A stretch of 64,000 nt of DNA from Paulinella micropora (Eukaryota; Cercozoa; Imbricatea; Euglyphida). The notes beneath the pieces are model-generated. The model had not been told where the DNA came from and ran no database searches. It saw only the letters and a list, made by a program, of their open reading frames with translations. The stretch covers positions 547,502-611,501 of the forward strand of contig BJOX01000355.1 of the NCBI GenBank assembly GCA_009731375.1. The letters run 5' to 3'. The translations under genes and the position numbers were made by a program. How positions within the stretch are numbered: position 1 is the first letter of the stretch; each line of letters starts with the position of its first letter. Positions 53,316 to 63,364 of the stretch are shown one piece after another.

Positions 53316-53529
53316 NNNNNNNNNNAATCGGCGCCTGGTGGCACAAAGACCTCAATTTTCTGGTTTGTGTGCCGCCCGCGACCAAAATGGGTGTGTACAA
53401 TTGCTTGTGGTTCCCGGGGGAGGGCCCCCCGGACCCCCCCCGCCCCCACCTTCCCCGTCGACATCGTACGTTCAATTGCCGGTGCCTCCGGCAAGTTCTC
53501 ACCACAAAAAAAGGAATATTGGCAGTCAG

Positions 53530-53704
53530 GACACTCCCCCAACGCAAATATTTGCGTGGATTCTAAAAAACTACATCAGTATCAAGATCGGGTCTAGGGC
53601 TAGCCACCCTGTCAATATGAGCTCCCAACTCCTCCTGGTTTACACAAACCATGATTTATTCCGACAGGGGTGCAGAAAATAGGCAACAAAACAAAACAAA
53701 ACAA

Positions 53705-53741
<37 letters not shown>

Positions 53742-54060
53742 NNNNNNNNNNCACTCCCCTAACGCAAATATTTGCGTGAATTCCAAAATAATCATACCAG
53801 CTAGCCACGCTGCCAACATGAGCTCCCAACTCCTGGCTCCCACAAACCATGATTTATAGGGTCAGGGGGTGCAGAAAATAGGCTTAAAAAAAACAAGGAA
53901 TTTGGCATTCAGGCCACTGCCCTAACGCAAATATTTGCGTGAATTCCAAAGAAATTATATCAGCATCAACATCGAGTCTGGGGCTAACCACCCTGCAAAT
54001 ATGAGCTCCCAATTCCTGGTTCCCACAACCCTGATTTATTCAGACAGGGGTGCGGAAAAG
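53530..54060. repeat. Three diverged units of about 160-220 bp, each with a 16-bp palindrome
   Basis: Each unit has ACGCAAATATTTGCGT (53542-53557, 53762-53777, 53925-53940), then TATGAGCTCCCAACTCCT-like sequence and CATGATTTATTC...CAGGGGTGC. The palindrome is perfect in all three although the rest of the unit has diverged. A decayed relative on the other strand lies near 52205. Confidence 0.8.
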
Positions 54061-54236
54061 GGGGGGTGGGGTTGGGGGGTACACAATTTCCATTTTCCCC
54101 CTCCCCCCAAACCCCCCCTCCCCTACTCCCAACACCTTTCAGGGATAATAATTATGATAATAATAATCATGATAATAGGCTTCCTCAGACTATAGCATCA
54201 GATCCAGATCCTGGACATGTGCCTCCATTAATCATG

Positions 54237-54532
54237 ATAATAATAATCATAATAATAATAGTGCTTCTCTGTCAATGGCTGATGCATTTCTGCACATGCG
54301 CCTCTTTCATCGTCTCACCCGTGAGGGGAGTACGAAGAATTGACGATAAGCTCTAATGACACCCCCGCAAGGGCAGTTCCAACACTTCCAGACGGGCCGG
54401 TATGTTCAATGAAAATAATGGTCCAGAAATAGACCGGTATGTTCAATGAAAATACTGGTGGCACCGACGGGAATCGAACTGGCGACAGGGCCCAGATGGT
54501 AGAACTTGACCACTGGGCTATCACGGTGTCCA
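54237..54532 (-). mobile_element. SINE family A, full-length copy
   Basis: On the minus strand the head is at 54532-54455, followed by the body with an internal duplication (CCAGTATTTTCATTGAACAT-like, with CTATTTCTGGACC between, as in the 45.65-kb copy) and a TAT/ATT tail near 54237. The head is next to a gap. Confidence 0.88.
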
Positions 54533-55345
54533 NNNNNNNNNNNNNNNNNNNNNNNNNNNNNNNNNNNNNNNNNNNNNNNNNNNNNNNNNNNNNNNNNNNN
54601 NNNNNNNNNNNNNNNNNNNNNNNNNNNCCCCCCCCCCCCCCCCCCCCCCCCCCCTCGGGCTGGGGTTACCGGGTGGAGAGCCCCCCGGACCCCCCCGTTC
54701 CCGTCGACAGGGTACGTTCAATTGCCTGAGGTACCAGCAGAACGCAAGGGTAAGCTCTGGCGGCACAAAAACCTAAAATCTCTGGGTTTTGTGCCACCCG
54801 CCACCAACACTTCTTTATCTCCGAGGAGAGCTCACCGAGAGGTGTCGGGTACACCAAAGATCAGCCTCAAACTCCCTCAGGTGTGCGCAAACGGCGCCTG
54901 GTGGCGCATAAACCTGGATTTTCCGGTGTGGTAGGCCACCCGGCGCCACAATTTTATATTTTCGAAGAGAGCTCATCAAGAAGTGTCAGATACACCAAAT
55001 AACAGCCGCTAACTCCCTCTGGTGTGCGCAAACGGCGCCTGGTGGCACAAGACCTCAACTTTCTGGTGTGGGTGCCACCCGCGACCAAACGGGTACGTAC
55101 AATCGCCGGGCTGGGGTTCCCGGGGGAACGGCCACCCGGATGCCCCCCTGCCCCGTCGACAGGGTACGTTCAATTGCCGGAGGGCGCCTGGTGGCACAAA
55201 ACCTCAATTTTCTGGCGCGCGTGCCACCCGCGACCAGAACGGGTACGTACAATCGCCGGGCTGGGGTTCCCGGGGGGTGCCCCCCGGACCCCCCTTTCCC
55301 GTCGACAGGGTACGTTCAATTGTCGGAGGCACCGGCAAGTACTGC

Positions 55346-55383
55346 CAAAGAAGAAGAAGAAGAAGAAGAAGAAGAAGAAGAAG

Positions 55384-55415
<32 letters not shown>

Positions 55416-55524
55416 GAAGAAGAAGAAGAAGAAGAAGAAGAAGAAGAAGAAGGAAGAAGAAGAAGAGGAGGAGGAGAAGGAGGAGGAGAAGGAGGAGGAG
55501 AAAGAAGAGAATGAAGAAAAAGAA

Positions 55525-55571
<47 letters not shown>

Positions 55572-55694
55572 AGAAGAAGAAGAAGAAGAAAGGAAGAAAG
55601 AAAGAAAGAAAGAAAGAGAAGAAGCAGAAGAAGAAGCAGAAGAAGAAGCAGAAGAAAGAAGAAGAAGAAAGAAGAAGAAGAAGAAGAAGAAGAA
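55346..55694. repeat. (GAA)n trinucleotide array
   Basis: About 350 bp of GAA with GGA, GCA and AAA variants. It starts directly after a family F unit (GGCAAGTACTGCC). Confidence 0.96.
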
Positions 55695-56042
55695 GACTGG
55701 ATATTGGATATGTGTAGTGTGTTTGTGTGAGTACAGTACAGGGCCATGAAGGGTTTCCCTGATTCAGGCAGGGCGGTGGCTGGATAGGGCTCTCCTTGCT
55801 ACTCACCCAAAATACATCAACATCTACATATCCATAAACATACTGACATAGACATAGACTATGCATATCTGCGCTTATATATACATACATGTGATGACCC
55901 CCCCCCCCCCACACACACACACACACGTACACAATGGGACCTGCCTTAGCCGCATAGTGCGCTGGATCTCGTGCACATTGCCGTTGACCTGGGCCGCTTG
56001 CGAGAACACCTAGTCGGTGAGGCAGGAGGTGGCAAGAGACGT
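55695..56042. other. Unannotated stretch with C-run and (CA)n
   Basis: Short unique sequence. A C-run and (CA)n lie at 55897-55926. No gene recognised. Confidence 0.5.
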
Positions 56043-56358
56043 CTTCTCTCCTTTCTCTCTTTCTCTCTTTCTTCTTTCTTCTTCTTCTTCTTCTCCTTCT
56101 TCTTCTTCTTCTTCTTCTTCTTCTTCCTTTTTATTGAGAGAACAATTTTACAATTCGACTCAGGGAACGCCCACTCTCTCTCTCTCTCTCTCCCCCCCCC
56201 CCCCCCCCCCCCNNNNNNNNNNNNNNNNNNNNNNNNNNNNNNNNNNNNNNNNNNNNNNNNNNNNNNNNNNNNNNNNNNNNNNNNNNCCCCCCCCCCCCCT
56301 CTCTCTCTCTATCTATCTATCTCTCTCTCTGAACCTCTCTCTCTCTCTCTCTCTGAAC

Positions 56359-56393
<35 letters not shown>

Positions 56394-56414
56394 TATATAT
56401 ATATACACACACAC

Positions 56415-56446
<32 letters not shown>

Positions 56447-56862
56447 GTACATACATGTATATATATACATATATACACACATACATACATACATGTATAT
56501 ATATGTATGTACATTATGCACACACACCCATTTATTTATTTATTTATTTACCCACTTATTTATTTATTTATTTATTTATTCCATTTTATTCTCTTTTTTT
56601 TTATATCATCGCACAGCCTTGTGAACTATCTACACAAGGCTGGCGCGAACGCAATACATATGCGTCCCAGCATCTTCCCATTTAGACTCTCTCTCTCTCT
56701 CTTTCTTTCTCTTCCTCTTTCTCTCTCTCTCACTCTCTCTCTCTCTCTCTCTCTTCCTCTTTCTCTCGATCTCTCTCTCTCTCTCTCTTTCTCCCTCCCT
56801 CCCTCCCTCTCTCTCTCTCTTTCTTTCTCTTGCTCTTTCTCTCTCTCTCTCTCTCTCTCTCT
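56043..56862. repeat. (TCT)n, (CT)n, (TA)n, (TATT)n microsatellites with a gap
   Basis: TTC array at 56070-56130; CT array and C-run into Ns at 56213-56286; CT and CA arrays to 56395; TA and CATA runs; TTTA units at 56530-56580; CT arrays at 56688-56862. No gene. Confidence 0.95.
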
Positions 56863-57039
56863 TTTTGAAATAAGCGTCCCATACGCACCCCTTACGCCTG
56901 GAATCGAGTCAAAGTACTCAGAGTTCCGGTGCTACATATTCTACCCTATATTCTTACTAAACCTTCTGAATCATAACTATTCTCTTCTATCTATTTCTCC
57001 CTTTCTCTCGCCTCAATTCTTTTTTTTTTTTTTTTTTAA

Positions 57040-57367
57040 CAGTAAGCAAGGTTTAATTAGAAAGAGACGATAGAAAAAAAGTTTTTTTTTATTATTTTTT
57101 TAAATACAGTAAGCAAGGTTTAATGAGAAAGAGACGATAGAAAAAAAAGAAGAGCCTAATTCAAAAGAATTCTGGTTCCAAGGAACAACAGTACAAGCTC
57201 ATAAGGAAATCTGGAACTAAGGTTCAACAGAAAGCTCCTGGAAAGAATAATATGGAATGGAAAAGAAAGAGAAAAAAAGATAGAAAGAAAGAAAGGAAGA
57301 AAGAGGTAAAGAAAAACCAGGATAAGAAAAGAAAACGGAGAAACAAAAAACAGTGAAAAAAGAAAAA

Positions 57368-57398
<31 letters not shown>

Positions 57399-58012
57399 GG
57401 AGCAGGAACAAAAAACAAGAGAAACAAAAGAAACAAACAAACAAGCGAAACAAAAGAAACAAAAAAAAACAAAAACAAAACAAAAAGACAACAATAGAGG
57501 CAGCAACAAACACAAAAAAGCAAAACAAACAAACACAACGCCAGTGGCAAGGGAGACGATACTGAACTAGAAGGTAAGAGCGGAAAGTGCCAGAAAAGGT
57601 AAGACATAACTAACATGGGCGCAAGTGAGATCAAATTGACAGTCAGTGAGACAGCCCTTAATTTTATATATATATATGTATATATATACAGTAAGCAAGG
57701 TTTAATGAGGGACACGATAGAAAAAAAGAGCCTAATTCAAAAGAATTCCAAGGAACAACAGTACAAGCTCATAAGGAAATCTGGAACTAAGGTTCAACAG
57801 AAAGCTCCTGGAAAGAATAATATGGAATGGAAAAGAAAGAGAAAAAGAGGATAGAAAGAAAGAAAGGAAGAAAGAGGTTAAGAAGAAAAACCAGGAAAAG
57901 AAAAGGAAACGGAGAAACAAAAAACGAGAGAAAAAACAAAAAACAAAAAAGGAGCGGAACAAAAAGACAGGAGAAACAAAGAAACAAACAAACAAGCGAA
58001 ACAAAAGAAACA

Positions 58013-58043
<31 letters not shown>

Positions 58044-58225
58044 ATACAACAAAAGAGGCAGCAACAAACACAAAAAAGCAAAACAAACAAACACAACGCC
58101 AGACAGTGGCAGGGGAGACAATACTGAACTAGAAGGTAAGAGCGGAAAGTGCCAGAAGAAGGTAAGACATAACTAACATGGGCGCAAGTGAGATTTTTTT
58201 TACAGTAAGCAAGGTTTAATGAGAT
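57040..58225 (+). repeat. Dispersed repeat E, copies 2 and 3 in tandem, with extra 5' fragments
   Basis: Copy 2 (about 57108-57661) and copy 3 (about 57689-58194) both run from CAGTAAGCAAGGTTTAATGA to CATGGGCGCAAGTGAGATxx. Copy 2 also has the CAGTGAGACAGCCCTTAATT end seen at 7.2 kb. Isolated 5' fragments (CAGTAAGCAAGGTTTAAT) lie at 57040 and 58202. Each start is preceded by poly-T or (TA)n. Confidence 0.8.
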
Positions 58226-58303
58226 TTTTTTTTTTTTTTTAAATCTTCCTCTCTCAATCTCTTTAAATCTTCCTCTCTCAATCTCTCTCTTCTTCTTTCT
58301 CTC

Positions 58304-58352
<49 letters not shown>

Positions 58353-58546
58353 CTGGCTGGTGAATTCATTTTATCATGTTTGACTATTAGGCAAAAATGA
58401 TAAAAATCTAGGAACTAGTTGAAGATTGTAAGGAGGAAGATCTAGATTCTAGAAATTTATATTTTTACCAAATAGCTCGACAGGATTGGGAGAACACCGC
58501 GTGAAAAGTGTGTCACAATAACAAACCTTTATCAAAGGCGGATTAC

Positions 58547-58579
<33 letters not shown>

Positions 58580-58990
58580 CTCTTCCTTTTTCTCGATCTC
58601 TCCTTCTTCCCTCTTGTTCTTGTTCTTGTTCTTCTTGTTCTTGTTCTGTTCTTGTTCTTGTCCTTGTTCTTGTCCTTGTTCTTGTCCTTGTTCTTGTTCT
58701 TGTTCTTGTTCTTGTTCTTGTTCTTGTTCTTGTTCTTGTTCTTGTTCTTGTTCTTGTGTCTCGTTGCTGTTCTTGTGTTCTTGTTCTTGACAGGTCAAAA
58801 GTGAGCACTAATGCAGGACCAATTGGTTCATCTGCACGTAGAAGTATCCACTGACGAGGAGGCCAACACTCAAACCATGCAGTCTGACGGACATTTCTAC
58901 CGAATATAAAACAACGGTAGTCCTGTTTGCGCAACGCATAAAATTCATAAAATCTGTGCAAAATTTCGTGCAAAATCCAAAAAAAAAAAA
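58226..58990. repeat. (CT)n and (TTCTTG)n arrays, short unique sequence, then a gap
   Basis: CT array at 58296-58350, CT at 58550-58575, TTCTTG hexanucleotides at 58615-58790, unique sequence to 58980 and an A-run into Ns (58991-59237). Confidence 0.9.
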
Positions 58991-59237
58991 NNNNNNNNNN
59001 NNNNNNNNNNNNNNNNNNNNNNNNNNNNNNNNNNNNNNNNNNNNNNNNNNNNNNNNNNNNNNNNNNNNNNNNNNNNNNNNNNNNNNNNNNNNNNNNNNNN
59101 NNNNNNNNNNNNNNNNNNNNNNNNNNNNNNNNNNNNNNNNNNNNNNNNNNNNNNNNNNNNNNNNNNNNNNNNNNNNNNNNNNNNNNNNNNNNNNNNNNNN
59201 NNNNNNNNNNNNNNNNNNNNNNNNNNNNNNNNNNNNN

Positions 59238-59948
59238 ATATGGTTTATGTGTCCTTTCGTCAAAATCTCTCTTAATGTGCTCAGTTAGAAAAATTTATGT
59301 TAAACATTTGACACTTTTTTTTTCTATGTATGTTTTCTATATGCCCTATGTTGGTTTTTTACTTTTTAAGGCTTGTTTAATACTTTGCGGTTGGACAAGT
59401 CGAGAATACATAAATGATCACACCACAAAACGGGGGGAAGGGGGGCGGACACTCACGAAGTGAGTGGCGGGGGGTTGGGGGGTAAATACACACAACAGGG
59501 ATATTACAGCAAACAAGAGATGAATATAAGAGCAGGGTGGGTGAAATATCTTCTCCTATTGGTGGCCAACCCCAAGGTTGGCCGTGTCCGACCCTGTTTT
59601 TTAAAGGTTGGACACTTTTTTATCGTTAAATTTCAATATTTTATATATAATTCTTCTTCGTATTACACATTTTTATAGTGTCCAACCTGTCCGACCTTTT
59701 ATTAAAAAAAAGTAAATTTTTTCCCTGTCCCCTTTTGTCTAATATACTTTATAAAGTTTCTAAAAAAAAAAGTTGGACTTGGCCACCTTGGACACTATTA
59801 ATACTAAGATGAATTTCTCTCACTCGGTTGCTTAATAGCACTCTCAAGTGTCCAAGTCGCCAAAGCGACGATTTAAGTGTTTTTTAGCGCGGGTGGATTT
59901 TCTATTTAAAATAATTAAAATAATATAATTATATATATAAGAGACATA
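59238..59948. other. Left flank of viral segment 2 with a cluster of inverted repeats
   Basis: A palindrome with arms GGCCAACC/GGTTGGCC and loop CCAA lies at about 59564-59583. A long-range inverted repeat GGTTGGACACT/AGTGTCCAACC lies at 59606-59616 and 59677-59687. Related GTTGGACTTGGCC, TTGGACACT and GTGTCCAAGTC blocks follow at 59770-59865. No gene is visible. The A/T-rich composition and the repeated GTGTCC/GGACAC theme suggest a viral terminal or intergenic region. Confidence 0.55.
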
Positions 59949-60176
59949 ATGCAGAGGACACCTCAATTCACTAAGGAAGAAATCATTCAACGGAGAAGGG
60001 AAAGGGCGAAAGCATTTTTGAAGGCTCACCCTGATAAGAATAGGGAAAATGCGAAGGCATACTATTATAAGAACCAAGAAAGGATAAAATTAATTCGGAA
60101 GCAGAAATACGAAAAACAAAAAGCCAAATTGCTTGAATTAAGGGCTTTTCGTAATAGTATGTTAAACAATATATAA
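59949..60176 (+). CDS. Small basic protein, 75 aa (YYYKNQERI-type)
   Basis: MQRTPQFTKEEIIQRRRERA, then KAHPDKNRENAKAYYYKNQE and RIKLIRKQKYEKQKAKLLEL. Lys/Arg-rich and probably one long helix. It corresponds in position and style to the 58-aa gene of segment 1. It is preceded by TATATATAAGAGACATA. Confidence 0.7.
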   Translation: MQRTPQFTKEEIIQRRRERAKAFLKAHPDKNRENAKAYYYKNQERIKLIRKQKYEKQKAKLLELRAFRNSMLNNI

Positions 60177-60217
60177 TTTATTTTATATATAAAAATATAT
60201 ACACTATTATATAAACC

Positions 60218-60412
60218 ATGGATATCTCTCACCGCCGATCGTATTGGACATATGAAGACTTACAACTCCATTTAGATTACGTGAATGGAAGTTATTTTCT
60301 AAATCTAGTCAATGCAGTTTCGTTTCTATCACCCGATGGCAAATGGAACACGGCCGACTGGAAACTTATGGAAAGTATAGAAAAAGGAGAAGAACAATAT
60401 TGCTGTTGCTAA
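60218..60412 (+). CDS. Hypothetical viral protein, 64 aa
   Basis: HRRSYWTYEDLQLHLDYVNG and VSFLSPDGKWNTADWKLMES, ending CCC. No family recognised. It stands between the small basic and zinc-ribbon genes with short spacers. Confidence 0.5.
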   Translation: MDISHRRSYWTYEDLQLHLDYVNGSYFLNLVNAVSFLSPDGKWNTADWKLMESIEKGEEQYCCC

Positions 60413-60463
60413 CACGAGATTACAAAGAATTACATTGTAAAAAACGTAAAAAACGGGAGAGAA

Positions 60464-60730
60464 ATGGTGCTAGGCTCTGAATGTATCAAGCTGTTTAAGA
60501 ACGATAAAATGAACGAAGACCTGTCATTGCTCATCCGCACCCTCGACATTCCTAACATTAAATTTTGTTGTTATTGTAATAGCAACAGGGCAATTCCAAA
60601 AAAGGTAGTGGCAAAGTATCCAAACAGAGACAAGTATTATCACAAAGCCTGCTTAATACATAGTTTGAAGTATTGCGAACATTGCGGACAATACAAAGGA
60701 TTTATTCCCTGTGGGTGCTTGAATAAGTAA
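60464..60730 (+). CDS. Zinc-ribbon/RING-like small protein, 88 aa
   Basis: Metal-binding pattern FCCYCNSNRAI, KYYHKACLIHSLKYCEHCGQ, and FIPCGC: C-x2-C, H-x2-C, C-x2-C, C-x-C. This fits a zinc-binding domain of the RING/LIM/ribbon class. The role may be ubiquitin-related or nucleic-acid-related and cannot be told by eye. The start at 60464 is an ATG after AAACGGGAGAGAA. Confidence 0.55.
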   Translation: MVLGSECIKLFKNDKMNEDLSLLIRTLDIPNIKFCCYCNSNRAIPKKVVAKYPNRDKYYHKACLIHSLKYCEHCGQYKGFIPCGCLNK

Positions 60731-60869
60731 GAAAAGAAACAAGTTGTTTTTTTTGTTATAACGATATATAAAAAATCTAATTTCCTATTAAGGACAATGA
60801 TATACATGGGTATATGGATATATAGAATAATTAATTTATTTTATAAAAATATCAGAGCGACTATATAAC

Positions 60870-63322
60870 ATGACCGCACCGACACTGACCAATAACCAAT
60901 GGTACTACAAACAAGAACAAGCACTGAGAGATAAACCACAAGATGCGGTTCTTATCAAGTGGGGAAATAAACAATTCGCCACTATGCCATGCCAAGAGGA
61001 TTTCATTGAACTGATTGAAGACACGCCCGATGACCAAAAGCAATACTATGAAGTATTAATGGAAAACAAACCCCAACGAATGTTTGCCGACATTGATGGC
61101 GATGAATTATCAATCACACGAGAAAAAATGTATGAGCGGTGGAACACGCTTATGGAAAATGTATTTACTAATGTAGGCTTGAAGTATAATCCCAAAAAAG
61201 CCAAATTCTTAGACGCGTGTAAGAATGGTAAAATGTCGTGCCATTTTTCTTACGATAACGGCTTGGTATTCAAAAACTGCGAAACACAAACAGATTTTTG
61301 GAAATATGTTGAAGTGATGATTGAAAAAGATTATCCCGACCTCTGCTTCACGTTTGAACGAGCCGACAAGAATATTGATTTACGAACTATACTTGATATC
61401 TCCGTCTATAACAAAAACAGGGCTTTCCGCACTATCTACTCTCATAAAGATGATAGCGATCGCGTTTTGCTTCCGTATTCATACACCCCAAAAACCAACA
61501 CCTTGAAACTGCTACAAGATGTAGAAATAGATGATTATCTGATTATGCGCCCCGATGACAATACATTTTACAATGTCAAAATTCCCGAATATACAACTTT
61601 GAAGCGATATCAACATATTACATTGGACAAAATACGCGAAATTATACTCCGCAAAATACCAAATGTAGAAATCGCTGAAATAAAGCAGAGAATGTGTTTG
61701 TTTTAAAAACAATAGGGACACGAGTATGTATCATAAACAGAGAAGAAAATAAAAGCGACAATTGCTATGTAGTATGGAGAAGAGACGGGCTGTATTTCTA
61801 CTGCCACGATAGCACTTGCGAGGGTAAAGGCATGAAAATTCATGAACTATCACCCCCGATCGTCCGCAATATCAACACAATTGATGACCTGCGCCGACTC
61901 GCCAGCGAATGTAATAGCATACCAAAACTCACAGAGTTGTTGGATACTGCTTTGGCTTGGATGAATGAAACATACACTTTTGCTAACTTAGCAAAGCCGA
62001 CCATAATTGAAGAATATGTTGATTCAAAAGGCAAAAAGGTATTTCGCTATAAGACAGAATCAGCGATGGAATCATTCTTCAAAAACAAAAGAGTAAAGAC
62101 CAACTTATCAAAGGAGGACTGGATAGCGCTAGGTTAAAACCCCGCCACATTGAATGTTGTTGATTTGTATAAAATGTGGACTAAGCACCCGAAAAGACGC
62201 GAAGTAAATGACGTAATCTTTGACCCCAAGGCATACTTTGATAACGACAAACAAGGGTTTTATAACTTATTCAAGGGTTTTGAAATCCCAGCGGACACAT
62301 TAGGAGACGTGAAATCCTTCACGGCGGAAGAAGAAAAAAATGAAGCATTCTTTCAATATATCCTAAACCGATGGTGCGGGGGAAGTCAGGACATATACAA
62401 AAAGGTGCTTGATATGTTTGCGAGCATTTACCAAAAGCTTTGGCAAAAACTACATTTATCATTGGTTTTGACAAGCACTGAACGAGCAGGTAAGGGGATT
62501 ATTCTTGAAATATTCAAAGACGTAATAGGTGCCGATTATTACTTCCAGCCGTCCGACGTTAGAGAAATATTGGGAGATTTCAATGCGCAACTCGCAAAAG
62601 CAATCGTAGTATTTATGGACGAAATGGTATGGGGTGGTGATAAAGAACGAGCGGGAACAATTAAGAAACTCGTATCAGAAAACACACTTACTCTTAAACA
62701 GAAATATTTACCAAATCTAACATTAGAAAATATGTTATTCTTAGTACTTGCTTCAAACGAAGAGTGGGTAGTGCCAGCGGGCACTACAGAGCAACGATGG
62801 CTAGTCCTTGAAGTGTCTGACGAACTGGCACTCATGAAATCAGACGAAAAGAGAAAAGTGATTGCGGATATTAGATCTATTGACAGGCAACGACTGGCAA
62901 AGTTTCTTCTTGAACGAGACCTCAGCGAGTTTAACGACCGCGAAATAATCATTACGAAGGGGCTACGAGAACAAAAAGTGAAATCTCTTTCAAAGTTGAG
63001 AAAGTGGTGGTTGGATTGCTTGAACTTGGGATATATCACAAACCAATTTCCAGAAATTCGTTTTGGTGAAGAAGTTTCAAAAGAAGCATTGTATGATGTG
63101 TATAAAGCAAATGCGAATGACCCGCACACTTCGCGTGTTAGTTTCTGGACTAGTCTTAAAAAACTAATGCCAAATATGGTAGAAAAGAAGAAAACGATGG
63201 AAGCAGGCACGCGAGTTAGATACGTAGATTTACCAACATTAGAAGAATGTAAAAATCAATGGAAGATTATTTATGGTGATAATGAATGGGCTTTTGACGA
63301 TTACGACGATGACGATGAATAA
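60870..63322 (+). pseudogene. Primase (AEP)-SF3 helicase, D5-like, broken by one frame change and one stop
   Basis: The first frame (60870-61706) is an archaeo-eukaryotic primase: QRMFADIDGDE (metal-binding D-x-D), KMSCHFSYDNGLVF (S-x-H) and ILDISVYNKNRAFRTIYSHK. The frame changes near 61690. The second frame has a Cys/His cluster (CYVVWRRDGLYFYCHDSTC), then a TAA at 62135-62137. It continues to 63322 with the D5-type SF3 helicase: LTSTERAGKGIILEIFKD (Walker A, with AGKG), IVVFMDEMVW (Walker B) and LFLVLASNEEWVVPAG (motif C/sensor Asn). An acidic tail (DDYDDDDE) ends it. The full-length enzyme, about 815 residues, would prime and unwind viral DNA. Both breaks are single events, so inactivation is recent, or one of them is a sequence error. 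Confidence 0.88.
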
Positions 63323-63364
63323 ACAATATATAAAACGGATTTTTTTTCTTGTAGTTAATATAGT

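Larger units (their letters stand above)
51790..55338. repeat. GC-rich repeat family F, many degenerate units in both orientations
   Basis: Recurring blocks: GTCGACAGGGTACGTTCAAT plus TGCCGGAGG; a C-run with CCCGGACCCCCC; GGGCTGGGGTTCCCGGGGG; GGCGCCTGGTGGCACAA plus CCTCAATTTTCTGG; and ATGAATGGCTGAGAATGCTC plus CTCTAAGAGTTGTGCCAGA. Copies of these appear near 51.84, 52.29, 52.46, 52.63, 53.40, 54.70, 55.10 and 55.27 kb. No stable frame is kept between copies, so it is non-coding. It may be a nested, partly tandem transposon or satellite family. Short N gaps are at 53316-53325, 53742-53751 and 54533-54627. Confidence 0.75.
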
